Shown in pieces: positions 36,525 through 46,021 of a stretch of 64,000 nucleotides of DNA. Position 1 is the stretch's first letter. Each line of letters begins with the position of its first letter. A model generated the notes under the pieces. The model was not told the DNA's origin. It was given only the letters and a program-made list of their open reading frames with translations, and searched no databases. The position numbers and the translations under genes are program-made. The stretch is taken from assembly GCA_963763325.1 (NCBI GenBank), contig CAVXOL010000019.1:62001-126000 (forward strand). Reading direction: 5' to 3'. This DNA is from JBBECJ01 sp963763325. Lineage in GTDB: Bacteria > Chloroflexota > Chloroflexia > Thermomicrobiales > CFX8.

Positions 36525-38531
36525 ATGGCGATGGCGCATCTAGGACATGGCGCGCTCCTGCTGGCGTTCGTGCTGGCGCTGTTCGGCGTGGTCGTCTGCA
36601 TCGTTGGCGAACGGCGACGAATTCCGGAACTCTCGATTGCTGGTGTCCGCGCCGTCGTCGGTGTGACGGTGCTGATGGTCGTCGCGGCGTCGGTGCTGGT
36701 CGTCGCATTCCTCACGCACGACTTCTCGCTTCAATACGTGTCGGGCCGGTCGAGCCGCGACATGCCGTTGCGCTATGTGATCACGGCGTTTTACGGCGGC
36801 CAGGAGGGCAGCCTCCTCTTCTGGGCGATTGTCGCCGGTGTGCTCGGCTCGATCGCCTTTGCCCGCAACCGGGCACGCTTCCCGCGGATCGTTCCGTATT
36901 CGGCAGCCGTCTTCCTCTCGTTGCAGACGTTTCTGCTTTACATGTTGTGCTTCGTGGCGTCGCCGTTCGAGCTCAATGCAGTCGTTCCGGAGGATGGGCG
37001 CGGACTGAACCCGCTGCTGCGCGATCCAGGAATGCTGATCCATCCGCCGATGCTGCTGTCAGGCTATTCGAGCTTCGCGATCCCGTTCTCGATCGCGGCT
37101 GGCGCGTTGATCGCTGGTCGGCTGACCCCGGACTTTCTACGCTTCGTCCGCAAGTGGACGCTGGTTGCCTGGGCGATCCTCGGGACGGGCATCTTCCTCG
37201 GCGGCTGGTGGGCCTACCACGTGCTCGGCTGGGGCGGTTACTGGGGCTGGGACCCGGTTGAAAATGTCTCGTTGCTGCCGTGGTTGACGGCGACGGCGTT
37301 CATCCACTCGATCATGGTCCAGGAACGGCGCGGGATGCTGAAGGTCTGGAACATGGGCCTCCTGCTGGCGAGCTACGTGCTGGCAATTTTCGGGACGTTC
37401 GTGGTCCGCAGTGGCCTGATCCAGTCGGTCCACTCGTTCGCGCTGTCGGAGATAGGTCCGTATTTCCTCGGCTTCCTGACAGCGGTGACAGCCCTCTCGA
37501 TCGGGCTGATCGTCTTCCGGCGTCCGATGCTGCAATCGGATAACACGTTCGACGCGGTCGTTTCACGAGAGTCAGGGTTCCTGCTCAACAACGTGATCTT
37601 TACCGGCATCGCGTTCGCGACGTTCTGGGGGACGATCTACCCGCTGATCTCCGAAACGATCACCGGGACGGAGATGACGGTCGGACCGCCGTTCTACGAG
37701 CAGGTCAACGGCCCGCTCTTCCTGATCATGCTGATTCTGATGGGGATCGGGCCATTGCTGGCCTGGCGACAGACATTGCTACCGGCGCTGATGCGGGCGT
37801 TAACGGTGCCGCTCGGGCTGGCGGTCGTCGCGATTGTTATCCTGCTGGTGCTGTTTGGCCAGCCAATGGCGGCAGCCGGGATCGCAGCGGCGGTCTTCGC
37901 GATCGGCGCGGTCGGCGTTGAATACTGGCGCGGGGCACGACTGCGGCGAAAGAACGCTGGCGATGCATTCCCAGTGGCGGTCTTCAGGCTCGCGCGGCGT
38001 GACCCAAGGCGGTATGGCGGCTACATCGTCCACCTGGGTGTCGCGATCATCGCGATCGGGATCGTCGGATCAACCTTCTTCCAGACCGAGCGGCGAGTTG
38101 TCCTGAACGAGGGCGAGTCGGTCGAGGTGGCAGAGTACACGTTGGTCTACGAGGAGTTGGTTGAGACGCGTACGACCGACGCACAGGTCTTCACCGCCCG
38201 GATGGATGTCATGAAAGATGGCAGTGACAAAGGTGTGATCGAGGCCAAGCGCTACTTCTACAATGGCTTCGCCGATCAGCCGACAACTCAGGTAGCGGTC
38301 AACACCGTTGGATTCGACGATGTCTACGTCATGCTGACAGAGTGGGATGAGTCTGGAGCAGCCAACCTGCACATCTTCATCAACCCGCTCGTGTCGTGGA
38401 TCTGGGTGGGTGGGCTGGTCTACCTGTTCGGGATGGTTGTCATCTTCTGGCCTGCACCGGTTGCACGACGCATGACGGCATCGGTGCCGTCACGGTCCCG
38501 GGGAGGGGTGGCCGGTGAGACTGCTGGGTAA
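36525..38531 (+). CDS. ccmF: Haem lyase subunit CcmF
   Basis: CcmF with CcmH ligates haem to apocytochrome c. At 668 aa with about 14 helices it is normal length. The tryptophan-rich WWD domain reads GWGGYWGWDPVENVSLLPWL. Upstream are the haem-ligand regions FYGGQEGSLLFW and LIHPPMLLSGYSS. The C-terminal extracytoplasmic segment (about 520-625) precedes a last helix. It starts MAMAHLGHGALLLAFVLAL. The 3' end overlaps ccmH by 17 bases. Confidence 0.96.
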   Translation: MAMAHLGHGALLLAFVLALFGVVVCIVGERRRIPELSIAGVRAVVGVTVLMVVAASVLVVAFLTHDFSLQYVSGRSSRDMPLRYVITAFYGGQEGSLLFWAIVAGVLGSIAFARNRARFPRIVPYSAAVFLSLQTFLLYMLCFVASPFELNAVVPEDGRGLNPLLRDPGMLIHPPMLLSGYSSFAIPFSIAAGALIAGRLTPDFLRFVRKWTLVAWAILGTGIFLGGWWAYHVLGWGGYWGWDPVENVSLLPWLTATAFIHSIMVQERRGMLKVWNMGLLLASYVLAIFGTFVVRSGLIQSVHSFALSEIGPYFLGFLTAVTALSIGLIVFRRPMLQSDNTFDAVVSRESGFLLNNVIFTGIAFATFWGTIYPLISETITGTEMTVGPPFYEQVNGPLFLIMLILMGIGPLLAWRQTLLPALMRALTVPLGLAVVAIVILLVLFGQPMAAAGIAAAVFAIGAVGVEYWRGARLRRKNAGDAFPVAVFRLARRDPRRYGGYIVHLGVAIIAIGIVGSTFFQTERRVVLNEGESVEVAEYTLVYEELVETRTTDAQVFTARMDVMKDGSDKGVIEAKRYFYNGFADQPTTQVAVNTVGFDDVYVMLTEWDESGAANLHIFINPLVSWIWVGGLVYLFGMVVIFWPAPVARRMTASVPSRSRGGVAGETAG

Positions 38532-39042
38532 CGGACCGGTCATGGACCGGTTCGCACGGTGTCTGATTCCGGCGCTTCTGGCGCTGGTCGTGCTGCTGGT
38601 CGGCGTTCCTGGCGTCGCCGCGCAGGACGTCTATTCCGAGGAAACGCTGGAGATCTCGCGTAAGCTCCAGTGTCCGGTCTGCGCGGGGCAGACGGTGGCG
38701 GACAGCACCTCGAAGCTGGCGGGGCAGATGCGAGCGATCATCGATGAGAAGGTGCAGGCTGGCGAGAGTGAAGAGCAGATCATCGACTATTTCGTCGCGC
38801 GCTATGGTGAGTCTGTCGTAACTGAGCCACCAAAGTCTGGTTTCACGCTGGCGCTGTGGTGGATGCCAGTCATCGTCGTTGTACTTGGCGCGGTGGTCGT
38901 CTGGTTGTTCGTGCGCGAGCGGACACAGTCAACGCTGCGCAGGCAGGTTGTCACCGAAGGGCCGGATAGCGACGAAGAATTGGAAGCAATCGCCCGCGAG
39001 GTGCTGGGGCAACCGAGCAGTGAGAGGATGTCCGGGGCGTGA
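38515..39042 (+). CDS. ccmH: Cytochrome c maturation thiol protein CcmH
   Basis: CcmH holds the apocytochrome thiols for haem ligation. After a signal peptide (LIPALLALVVLLVGVPGVAA) the LQCPVCAGQTVADS motif carries the redox pair in the usual L-R-C-P-x-C position, here with Gln in place of Arg, followed by a three-helix domain and a C-terminal membrane anchor (WWMPVIVVVLGAVVVWLFV). The GTG at 38515 overlaps ccmF; an ATG at 38542 (MDRFARC) is an alternative. The stop overlaps the next GTG by four bases. Confidence 0.93.
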   Translation: MRLLGNGPVMDRFARCLIPALLALVVLLVGVPGVAAQDVYSEETLEISRKLQCPVCAGQTVADSTSKLAGQMRAIIDEKVQAGESEEQIIDYFVARYGESVVTEPPKSGFTLALWWMPVIVVVLGAVVVWLFVRERTQSTLRRQVVTEGPDSDEELEAIAREVLGQPSSERMSGA

Positions 39043-39293
39043 CGCTGGCTCTGATTGCGCTGGCGGTGCTGGCCGTCGTCATCTTCGCGTTTGTGCTGGA
39101 GCCAATCGTCCGCGCGCGTAGCGACCGAGCGATTCTCGATGCGGCAGCGTTGCCGGAGCATGATGACGCGTACGTCGATGACGAGATACTTGAACCGACC
39201 GACGGCGAACCAGTATCTGACCCGAACAGTGACGAGAGGCTGAGTACCAGGCGCATCTCGATCGATCGAGCGGCCGGCAGCGACGCCTCGTGA
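39039..39293 (+). CDS. Small membrane protein between ccmH and ccmA, 84 aa
   Basis: One N-terminal helix (LALIALAVLAVVIFAFVLEP) followed by an acidic, disordered cytosolic tail. The GTG overlaps the ccmH stop (GTGA), and its own end overlaps the ccmA start. It may be a reduced CcmI-like component or a tether for the CcmAB transporter; no homology supports either. The tight overlaps on both sides argue it is a real part of the operon. Confidence 0.6.
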   Translation: MTLALIALAVLAVVIFAFVLEPIVRARSDRAILDAAALPEHDDAYVDDEILEPTDGEPVSDPNSDERLSTRRISIDRAAGSDAS

Positions 39294-40018
39294 CCGGCGA
39301 AGGTCCTCCCTACTTTCAGATCGAGCATGTGTATAAGCGATTCGGCACGAAGGTCGCCCTGCGCGACGTGAACGTCACGTTGATCGCTGGCGAGGCTGTC
39401 GCGCTCCTGGGGGCGAACGGCGCCGGCAAGACGACGTTGCTGCGGACACTCGCGACCCTTTCGCGACCAACTCGTGGAACTGTGCTGGCGTTCGGGGTCG
39501 ATGCCTGGAGTGCGCGCCCGGAGGTTCGAGCGCGGATCGGCGTCGTCGCTCACCAGCCGTACATCTACCCGGAGCTGTCCTGTACCGAGAACCTCGTCTT
39601 CTTCGCGACGATGTTCGGCCTGACCGACGAGCGGGCGCTGGCAGCCGATGCGCTGGAGCGGGTGGGACTCGACCGTCGCGCCGACGATCGTGCGTCGACT
39701 CTCTCACGCGGACTGCTGCAACGGCTGAACCTCGCGCGGGCGATTCTCCACGCACCTGCGGTGCTGGTGCTGGACGAGCCGGATACCGGACTAGACGCGG
39801 CTGGACGCGACGTTCTATCGGAGATTGTCAGATCGCAGATTGCCGGTGGCGGCAGCGTCGTCCTGACGACGCACGCGCTCGACTATGCGCTCAATCTCGC
39901 GACACGGGTAGTCGTGCTCGCCGATGGTCGAGTCGTTCTGGACGAAGCGCGTGAACACCTGACCGACGACGTTGTTGCACAGGCGATTGGCGGCGGTGCC
40001 GTCATGGCGGGACGGTAG
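39290..40018 (+). CDS. ccmA: Haem exporter ATPase CcmA
   Basis: A 242-aa ABC ATPase. Walker A is LLGANGAGKTTLL, the signature is STLSRGLLQRLNLARA and Walker B is VLVLDEPDTGLD, followed by the switch histidine in LTTHALDYA. With CcmB and CcmC it drives release of holo-CcmE. Starts at a GTG overlapping the preceding gene by four bases; ccmB follows six bases after its stop. Confidence 0.93.
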   Translation: MTGEGPPYFQIEHVYKRFGTKVALRDVNVTLIAGEAVALLGANGAGKTTLLRTLATLSRPTRGTVLAFGVDAWSARPEVRARIGVVAHQPYIYPELSCTENLVFFATMFGLTDERALAADALERVGLDRRADDRASTLSRGLLQRLNLARAILHAPAVLVLDEPDTGLDAAGRDVLSEIVRSQIAGGGSVVLTTHALDYALNLATRVVVLADGRVVLDEAREHLTDDVVAQAIGGGAVMAGR

Positions 40019-40024
40019 GCGACG

Positions 40025-40685
40025 ATGCGGCGGGTATGGGCACTGGTCTGGAAGGATCTGCTGGTCGAGTTCCGGGGGCGGGAGTTCCTCGGTGCGATGG
40101 TCGTTTTCGCCCTCATCACGATCGTGACGCTGAATTTCGCCTTCGATCTGAGCCGGGGCGATCGGGAAGCGGCCGGCGCCGGTGGACTCTGGATCGCGTT
40201 CCTGTTTGCCGGGATGCTCGGGCTCGGTCGGTCGCTGGCGGTCGAGCGTGACAGAGGGACGCTGGAAGGGCTGACGCTCTGTCCGGTCGACGCTGGGACG
40301 ATCTTCCTCGGCAAGTTCATCTCCAACGTGCTGTTCATCGTCATCGTGCAGGCCGTCTCGTTGCCGGTCTTCTACGGGCTCTACAACCTGCCCTCGTTGC
40401 GGCCGATGGTGCTGCTGATCGCGGTGATCGGGGCGATCGGGTTCGCCGGGCTGGGTACGCTCTTCTCGGCGGTCGCGGCCAGTAGCCGTTCGCGCGAGAT
40501 TCTGATGCCGCTGCTGCTGTTTCCGCTTGCGATCCCGCTCGTGATCGGCGACGGTACGGGCGACGACGCTGATCTTCGAGGGTGACGGTGCGGAAGCCTG
40601 GCCGTGGTTTAATCTGCTTGCCGCGTTCGATGTGATTTTCGTCACGCTGTCCTACGTGGTGTTTGACCTCGTCCTCGAAGAGTGA
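40025..40685 (+). CDS. ccmB: Haem exporter membrane subunit CcmB, frame interrupted near 40560
   Basis: The membrane partner of CcmA. The start MRRVWALVWKDLLVEFRGRE and the segment GKFISNVLFIVIVQAVSLPV are typical, with six helices. The printed frame stops at 40585; the other frame continues AWPWFNLLAAFDVIFVTLSY and ends VLEE at 40683-40685, the expected C-terminal helix. The span is 661 bases, 1 modulo 3, so one extra base gives a 219-aa protein of normal length. Confidence 0.9.
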
Positions 40686-40699
40686 TCCGGACAATACCG

Positions 40700-41480
40700 A
40701 TGATGCAGCCGAAAACCACCAACCGGTCTGACCTGCTCGTCAAAGGGCTTGGTCTGCTGACGGTGGCCGTCCTGACGCTGGGCATCTTCATGGCCTTCGT
40801 CTACGCGCCGACCGACCGTGACCAGGGGAATGCGCAGCGCATCTTCTACGTCCACGTCCCGATGGCGTGGCTCGCGTATCTGGCGATGGGCGTTGTCTTC
40901 GTCGGTAGCGTCGGCTACATGTGGAAGCGTTCGGCGCGGATGGACCGGCTCGCGCGGTCTTCAGCCGAACTCGGGTTCCTCTTTACAACCCTCGTACTGA
41001 TTACTGGATCGCTCTGGGGCAGGCCAATCTGGAACGCGTGGTGGCAGTGGGAAGCGCGGCTGACGACGACGCTGATCCTCTGGTTCATCTTCATCGGCTA
41101 CTTCATGGTGCGCGCGTATGCGGGAGATGCCGAGCGCGGCGCGCGCTATGCGGCGGTGCTAGGGATCATCGGCGCGATCGACGTGCCGATCATCCATCAG
41201 TCGGTCAAGTGGTGGCGAACGCTGCATCCGGAACCGATTGTGCTCGACACCGCCGGTCCGAACCTGCCGGACTCGATGCTGGCGACGCTTCTCGGTCTGC
41301 TTCGTCGGATTCACACTCCTGTACGCATTCCTGATGGTGCTGAAGATGCAGATCGAGTGGGCGCGTGACGTGCTCGCCGAGCGGGAATTGACGGCGTTGC
41401 TCTCACCTGAGACTGAGATGCCTGAGCGTCACCGGGTTGCGCCGGTCTCACATAACGTATCCGGGGCTGCGGAGGATTAG
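40700..41480 (+). CDS. ccmC: Haem handling protein CcmC, frame interrupted at 41294-41295
   Basis: CcmC presents haem to CcmE. It has six helices, the WWD domain (LITGSLWGRPIWNAWWQWEA) and conserved histidines before and after (FYVHVPMAW; PIIHQSVKWW). The printed frame leaves the family pattern after SMLATLL; removing one G from GG at 41294-41295 continues VCFVGFTLLYAFLMVLK to the stop at 41478-41480. The span is 1 modulo 3. ATG 40700 is preferred; a GTG at 40682 overlapping ccmB is also possible. Confidence 0.92.
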
Positions 41481-41484
41481 GACC

Positions 41485-41631
41485 ATGGACGACAATCTCG
41501 GCTATCTGTTCGCGGCGTTTGCAGTCACCTGGCTTGCCATCGCTGGCTACCTGCTCTACATCGGCCAACAGGTCAAGAATCTCCGCGACGAGGTACGGAT
41601 GCTCGATGAGGGCGACGAAACCAGATCCTGA
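41485..41631 (+). CDS. ccmD: CcmD-like small membrane protein, 48 aa
   Basis: Starts at ATG 41485 with GGAGG nine bases upstream, four bases after ccmC. One helix (LFAAFAVTWLAIAGYLLYIG) is followed by a charged cytosolic tail (KNLRDEVRMLDEGDE), the layout of CcmD and CcdD-like proteins that stabilise the CcmABC-CcmE complex. It is the last gene of the ccm operon, followed by a terminator. Confidence 0.85.
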   Translation: MDDNLGYLFAAFAVTWLAIAGYLLYIGQQVKNLRDEVRMLDEGDETRS

Positions 41632-41649
41632 GCGAAACATCGGTGAAGA

Positions 41650-41685
41650 ACAAAGGGGCGAACCCAACCGGGTCCGCCCCTTTGT
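41650..41685. terminator. Strong hairpin terminator after the ccm operon
   Basis: ACAAAGGGGCGAACCC (41650-41665) pairs at 15 of 16 positions with GGGTCCGCCCCTTTGT (41670-41685) around AACC. With the A-rich left and T-rich right ends it can serve both converging operons (ccm on plus, coxL on minus). Confidence 0.85.
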
Positions 41686-41689
41686 CGCG

Positions 41690-43988
41690 CTAACGGGCGT
41701 TCTGGATCGCGCGCCAGATCTTCTCTGATGTCAGCGGCATGTCGATCTGGTTGACACCGAGCGGGCGAAGCGCGTCGAGGGCGGCGTTGACGAGCGCGGG
41801 CGGTGCGCCGGTCGTTCCGGCCTCGCCGACGCCCTTCGCGCCGTGTGGGGTGAGTGGGCTTGGCGTTTCGGTGTGGTCGAGCTCAAAGTGCGGGAGCTGG
41901 TCAGCATGTGGGATGGCGTAGTCCATCAGCGAGCCGGTGATCAGCTGACCATCCTCGTTGAAAACGACCTCTTCCCAGAGCGCCTGACCGAACCCCTGCG
42001 CGAGGCCGCCGATGACCTGGCCCTCGACCATTCGTGGGTTAACGACTGTGCCGCAGTCGTCGACGCCGATGAAGCGATCGACGGCGAGGCGACCCGGTGT
42101 CGGGATCGATGACAACGACCGCGATATGGACCCCGAACGGGAACTGATTTCCATCGGCAGTGAAGAAGGCGGTCTCGTTGAGGCCCGGCTCAAGCCCACC
42201 GGGAGCCTTGCCTGCGCCATGTGCCGCCGCTGCGATGCGTGAGAACGGGAGGGCACGATCGGGTGCGCCAATCACCCGCGCGTGGGAATCGTTCAGCTCA
42301 ACGTCAGCCGCCGCCGTCTCCAGCATCGCACCGGCTATCGTTCTGACCTTGTCGGCGACCTGCGTGGCCGCGACCATCGCCGCACCACCTCCGACGGCCA
42401 GGCTGCGGGAGCCAAAGGTGCCGGTGCCCTGCGGCGTTGTGTCGGTGTCGCTGGCGCGGATCTCAATCTGCTCGATCGGCAGACCGAGCTGTTCAGCGAC
42501 GAGCTGGCGAATGGCGACATCGGTGCCCTGACCGTGGGGCGAGACGCCAACCGAGACGGTGACGGCGCCGGACGGGGAAACCTTCACCTCGGCGCTGTCC
42601 CAGCCACCGCCGGATGGCTCGACGAAGACGGCGACGCCAATCCCGGCCAGCTTACCGTCAGCCCGGAGTTGGGCGACGCGCTCGCGCTCGGCGGCGAGAT
42701 CGAGATGCTCCAACGCCACGTCGAGGCAGCGTGCGTAATCGCCGGAGTCGTACGTGACGCCGGTCGGTGCGCGGTATGGGAAGCTCTCGGGTTCGATGAA
42801 GTTGCGGCGGCGCAGTTCCAGCGAGTCGATGCCGGTGACGCGTGCGATCTCCTCGATCAGCCGTTCGACCATGTAGGCGGCTTCTGGCCGACCGGCACCA
42901 CGATACGGGCCGGTCGGGGTGGTGTTAGTCATCACGCCGTAGACATCGGTCACCAGGTTTGGGACCTTGTATGCGCCGCCCGACATGATGAGCGTCCGCT
43001 GACCGTGGCCGGAGGCGTTGTAGGCGCCGCAGTTGACATAGACGCGGACCTTGATGCCGGTGATCGTGCCGTTACTATCGACGGCAGCGTCAATGTACTG
43101 GACCTGATCGCGCGCCTGGTTGGCGATGTGGAAGTACTCGGACCGGTCCTCGACCCACTTGACCGGCCGGCCGAGCTTCTTCGACGCAGCGGCGGCAAAC
43201 AGGTAATCGGGCGCATGCCGGCCCTTCGTACCGAACGCCCCGCCGACATCGGGCGCGATGACGCGGACGTGGTGCTCGGGGATGTCGAGCACAGTACTGA
43301 TCTGGGAGCGCAGGCCATGCGGCGCCTGAGTCGATGCCCAGACTGTCAACCGTTCTTCGAACGCGTCCCAGCTTGCCAGAGCGGCTTTCGGCTCAATGTA
43401 GACCGACGCGACGCGTGGCAGGACGAGACGCAGGCTGACTGTGTGCGTTGCGGCTGCAAACGCGCCGTCGACATCGCCGTCCCCGGCGTGCAGATGATAG
43501 GCCATGTTGTTCTCCCAACCGTCATGGACGATTGGAGCGTCGTCGGCGAGGGCAGCCTCGGAGGTTGTGACGGCCGGTAGCTCGTTGTACGTAACATCGA
43601 CCAGTTCGGCGGCGTCGGCGGCCTGGGCTGCCGTCTCGGCGATGACGGCGGCGACGGCGTCACCAGCATAGCGGGCGCGGTCGGCGACGATCGAGTGACG
43701 ATACAGCGTGCGGTTCGGCAGGAGCGCTTCGGCGATGACGGTCGGCTTCATCCAGCCATCGAGCTCAGCGCCGGTCACGACTGCCACAACTCCAGGCGCC
43801 CGCTGGGCCGCGTTGGTGTCGACCGAGACGATCTCAGCGTGGGCATAAGGCGAGCGGACAAAGACGACGTGGAGAGTGCCAGGCGGGTTGATGTCATCGA
43901 CAAAACGGCCGCGGCCAACCACGAGCTTGCGGTCGTCTTCACGCTTGATAGGCTGGCCGATCAGGCCGGTTGGTTCATGGTGAGTCAA
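41690..43988 (-). CDS. Molybdenum hydroxylase large subunit (xanthine dehydrogenase/CoxL form II type), frame interrupted at 42092
   Basis: The molybdopterin-binding catalytic subunit of a xanthine oxidase-family enzyme. It starts IGQPIKREDDRKLVVGRGRF, then DVGGAFGTKGRHAPDYL (molybdopterin contact), and GPYRGAGRPEAAYM, the form II type loop, not the A-Y-x-C-S-F-R loop of true aerobic CO dehydrogenase. The catalytic glutamate is in GAKGVGEAGTTG near the C-terminus, in the second frame. An extra base at 42092 causes the shift (1 modulo 3 span, about 765 aa). FAD and iron-sulphur subunits (CoxM, CoxS) are not in the window. The substrate is probably an aldehyde or N-heterocycle. Confidence 0.88.
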
Positions 43989-44023
43989 AGCGTCTGTTCC
44001 TCCCCTGTGTTGGTGGGTGTCAC

Positions 44024-44120
44024 AAACCCCTCCCCTGAAAAGGGGCTCTAGCCCGCTCGTATCGAATAGCCCCTCTCTTTTCAGGCCGGGTACCCTCGGG
44101 TGGCGGTTGGGGAGGGGTTT
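44024..44120. repeat. 97-bp inverted-repeat element upstream of the molybdenum hydroxylase gene
   Basis: AAACCCCTCCCC at 44024-44035 is the exact reverse complement of GGGGAGGGGTTT at 44109-44120, and an inner pair CTGAAAAGGGGCT/AGCCCCTCTCTTTTCAG nests inside. It has the look of a small non-autonomous element or a processed hairpin repeat. It fills the gap 43989-44148. Confidence 0.65.
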
Positions 44121-44148
44121 CCCCGTCAGCCGCGAGTGTCGCCGCTCC

Positions 44149-44698
44149 TCAGCGTCCGGTCAAGCGTTGCGCGTCGGTCAGGACGCGGGCGTTGCGAGGA
44201 AAGGCGAGATCCGGCAGGGCATCCGGTGAGAAGAGCTGTACGGCGGTGCTCTCGCGGTCGGCGATGACTGGAGTCTGGCCGTCGGCGCGCGCGTGCCAGG
44301 CGACGAGGACGACCGTTTCTCCAGGTTCGCTGTAGACGTTGATGAGCTTCAGGTCGTTTGGATCGACGGTGATGCCGACCTCTTCGAGGATCTCGCGGAC
44401 GGCGGCCTCACGGACCGGCTCGCCGCGCTCGACGAAGCCACCGGGAAAGGTCCACTTGCCGATGCCAGGGTCGATCGCGCGTTGTTGCAGGACGACCTTG
44501 CCGGCGATCTCGACAACGACGGCGGTCGCGATCTTCGGATCGTAGTAGTAGGTGAAGCCGCAGGCTGGACACCAGGGCCGGAGACGCTGATGGATCTCCT
44601 TGAAGCTCGTCTCGGCAGCACAACGTTGGCAGTAGCGCGGGACGTCCGGCGCGCCGGTCGATGACCAGTCGAGGAGGAGTGCTTCAAAATCGGCCATC
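44149..44698 (-). CDS. Nudix hydrolase with zinc ribbon (possible C-terminal half of a MocA-Nudix fusion)
   Basis: From MADFEALLLDW the protein runs into a zinc ribbon (RYCQRCAAET, then RPWCPACGFTYYY) and a Nudix box GGFVERGEPVREAAVREILEEVG matching G-x5-E-x7-R-E-x-x-E-E-x-G apart from wording limits; the glutamates for magnesium are all present. It hydrolyses a nucleoside diphosphate derivative, as NUDIX_4/NADH pyrophosphatase relatives do. The frame continues upstream of the ATG into A-A-P-R-D-V-D-T, the normal end of a MocA domain, which is printed in another frame in the neighbouring gene. Removing one base near 44727 would fuse the two. Confidence 0.85.
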
Positions 44699-45259
44699 GT
44701 GTCGACATCGCGTGGCGCGGCAATGGATCGGGACGGGTACATCGTGGATTCGGTCAAGGTGGGCACGCAGGATGTCGCGCGCGCCGACATCGCCGTTCAG
44801 TTCCAGCAGTTCCGGAAAGAGGCTGCGGCCGAGAACGACCGGATTTCCGGGGCCGTCGCTGTAATTCGGGCGGACGGCTGCGTGCGAGTCGGGGTCGAAT
44901 GCTTTCGCCAGTTCGTCAACGAGCCAGGGCGGGACCAGCGGCTGATCGCCGAGGATGACGGCGGCGGCATCAATGCCGTCCGGCAGGGCGTTCAATCCCG
45001 CCTTCAGGGACGACGCCTGACCGGTGGCGAAATCGGGGTTGTGGACGACCTCGAAACCGCGTGTATCGACGGCACGCAGGATCTCGTCGGCATACCCACC
45101 GAGGACAAGGATTCGCGGCTCGAGTGCGGTTTGTCTGACCATCTGCAGCGTGAACTGAAGTAGCGGCGTCTGGCCAACGGGCAGGAGCTGCTTTGGCCGG
45201 CCCAGTCGGGTTGAGCTTCCGGCGGCGAGGACGATCGCCGCAACGCGAGCATCTCTCAC
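44684..45259 (-). CDS. MocA/MobA-type nucleotidyltransferase for molybdenum cofactor
   Basis: It transfers CMP or GMP to molybdopterin, needed for xanthine oxidase-family enzymes (CMP for MocA). The GTG at 45259 starts VAAIVLAAGSSTRLGRPKQL, the nucleotide-binding loop G-x-S-x-R-L/M-G-x-x-K. ILGDQPLVPPWLVDEL supplies the metal-binding Asp, and YSDGPGNPVVLGRSLF is typical of MocA. The printed C-terminus (HCRATRCRHDGRF) departs from the family; the correct end P-R-D-V-D-T is in the next frame, so one extra base near 44727 is likely. The start overlaps the xdhC stop (GTGA). Confidence 0.85.
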   Translation of the reverse strand: MRDARVAAIVLAAGSSTRLGRPKQLLPVGQTPLLQFTLQMVRQTALEPRILVLGGYADEILRAVDTRGFEVVHNPDFATGQASSLKAGLNALPDGIDAAAVILGDQPLVPPWLVDELAKAFDPDSHAAVRPNYSDGPGNPVVLGRSLFPELLELNGDVGARDILRAHLDRIHDVPVPIHCRATRCRHDGRF

Positions 45260-46018
45260 GGGCTGGTCGTCGCCTTGGCCGGGGCGACGGCGCTGCGTGG
45301 ATCGCGGCCACGGCGAACGGCGACGATCTCGGCCATGATCGAGAGCGCGATCTCTTCTGGTGTCTTGCCGCCGATGTTGAGGCCGACCGGGCCATGGATC
45401 CGGTCGAGCTGTTCGTCGGTAAAGCCGGTTGCCTTCAGCCGCTCGCGTCGCTCGGCGCTCGTGTTGCGGGAGCCGACGGCACCGATGTAGCCTGCGTCAG
45501 AGCGCAGCAGGACTGTCCATCGCCGGGTCCTCGAACTTCGGGTCGTGCGCGAGACAGACGGCGGCGACGCCGGGGTGCAGGTTGAGCTGGTTCAACGCCT
45601 CGTCAGGCCAGGCTTCGATGAGTCGGTCGGCGTGCGGGAAGCGCTCGTCGGTCGCGAACTGGGCGCGTGCGTCGATGACAGTCGTCCGGTAACCGAGCGT
45701 CTGCCCGAAGGTCACCAGCGGAATCGCGATGTGGACGGCGCCGATGACAACCAGGTGTGGAGGCGGCAGATGGGCTTCCAGAAAGACGCGGCGTCCGTCG
45801 ATCTCTTCGAGCGACGTCCCACCGTCGCGGAGCATTGCGCGAAGCATCCTGCCTGCCTGCTCGTCAGCTGCCGGCGATCCGAGGCCGCCGATGACGCGAT
45901 CTGGATAGACGATCAGCAGTTCGCTGCCGGAATCAGGACCACTGACGACTTTAGCGGTCGCTGCCGGAATCTCGTCGTTGATGGCATCGCGGAGGGCGGC
46001 AAATGCGGTCGTGTCCAT
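45256..46018 (-). CDS. XdhC family C-terminal (Rossmann) protein, frame interrupted near 45515
   Basis: XdhC/CoxI proteins bind the molybdenum cofactor and insert its sulfido ligand before delivery. The first part begins MDTTAFAALRDAINDEIP and has HLVVIGAVHIAIPLVTFG, the start of the Rossmann fold, and VIDARAQFATDERFPHAD. The rest, in the next frame, reads SDAGYIGAVGSRNTSAERR and IHGPVGLNIGGKTPEEIALS, conserved in XdhC. The span is 1 modulo 3, giving about 253 aa. It is the partner of the short gene at 46022. Confidence 0.88.
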
Positions 46019-46021
46019 GCC

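Noticed and set aside
42282..43580. A 432-codon plus-strand frame
   Set aside because: Antisense shadow of the molybdenum hydroxylase large subunit, whose family motifs are clear on the minus strand.
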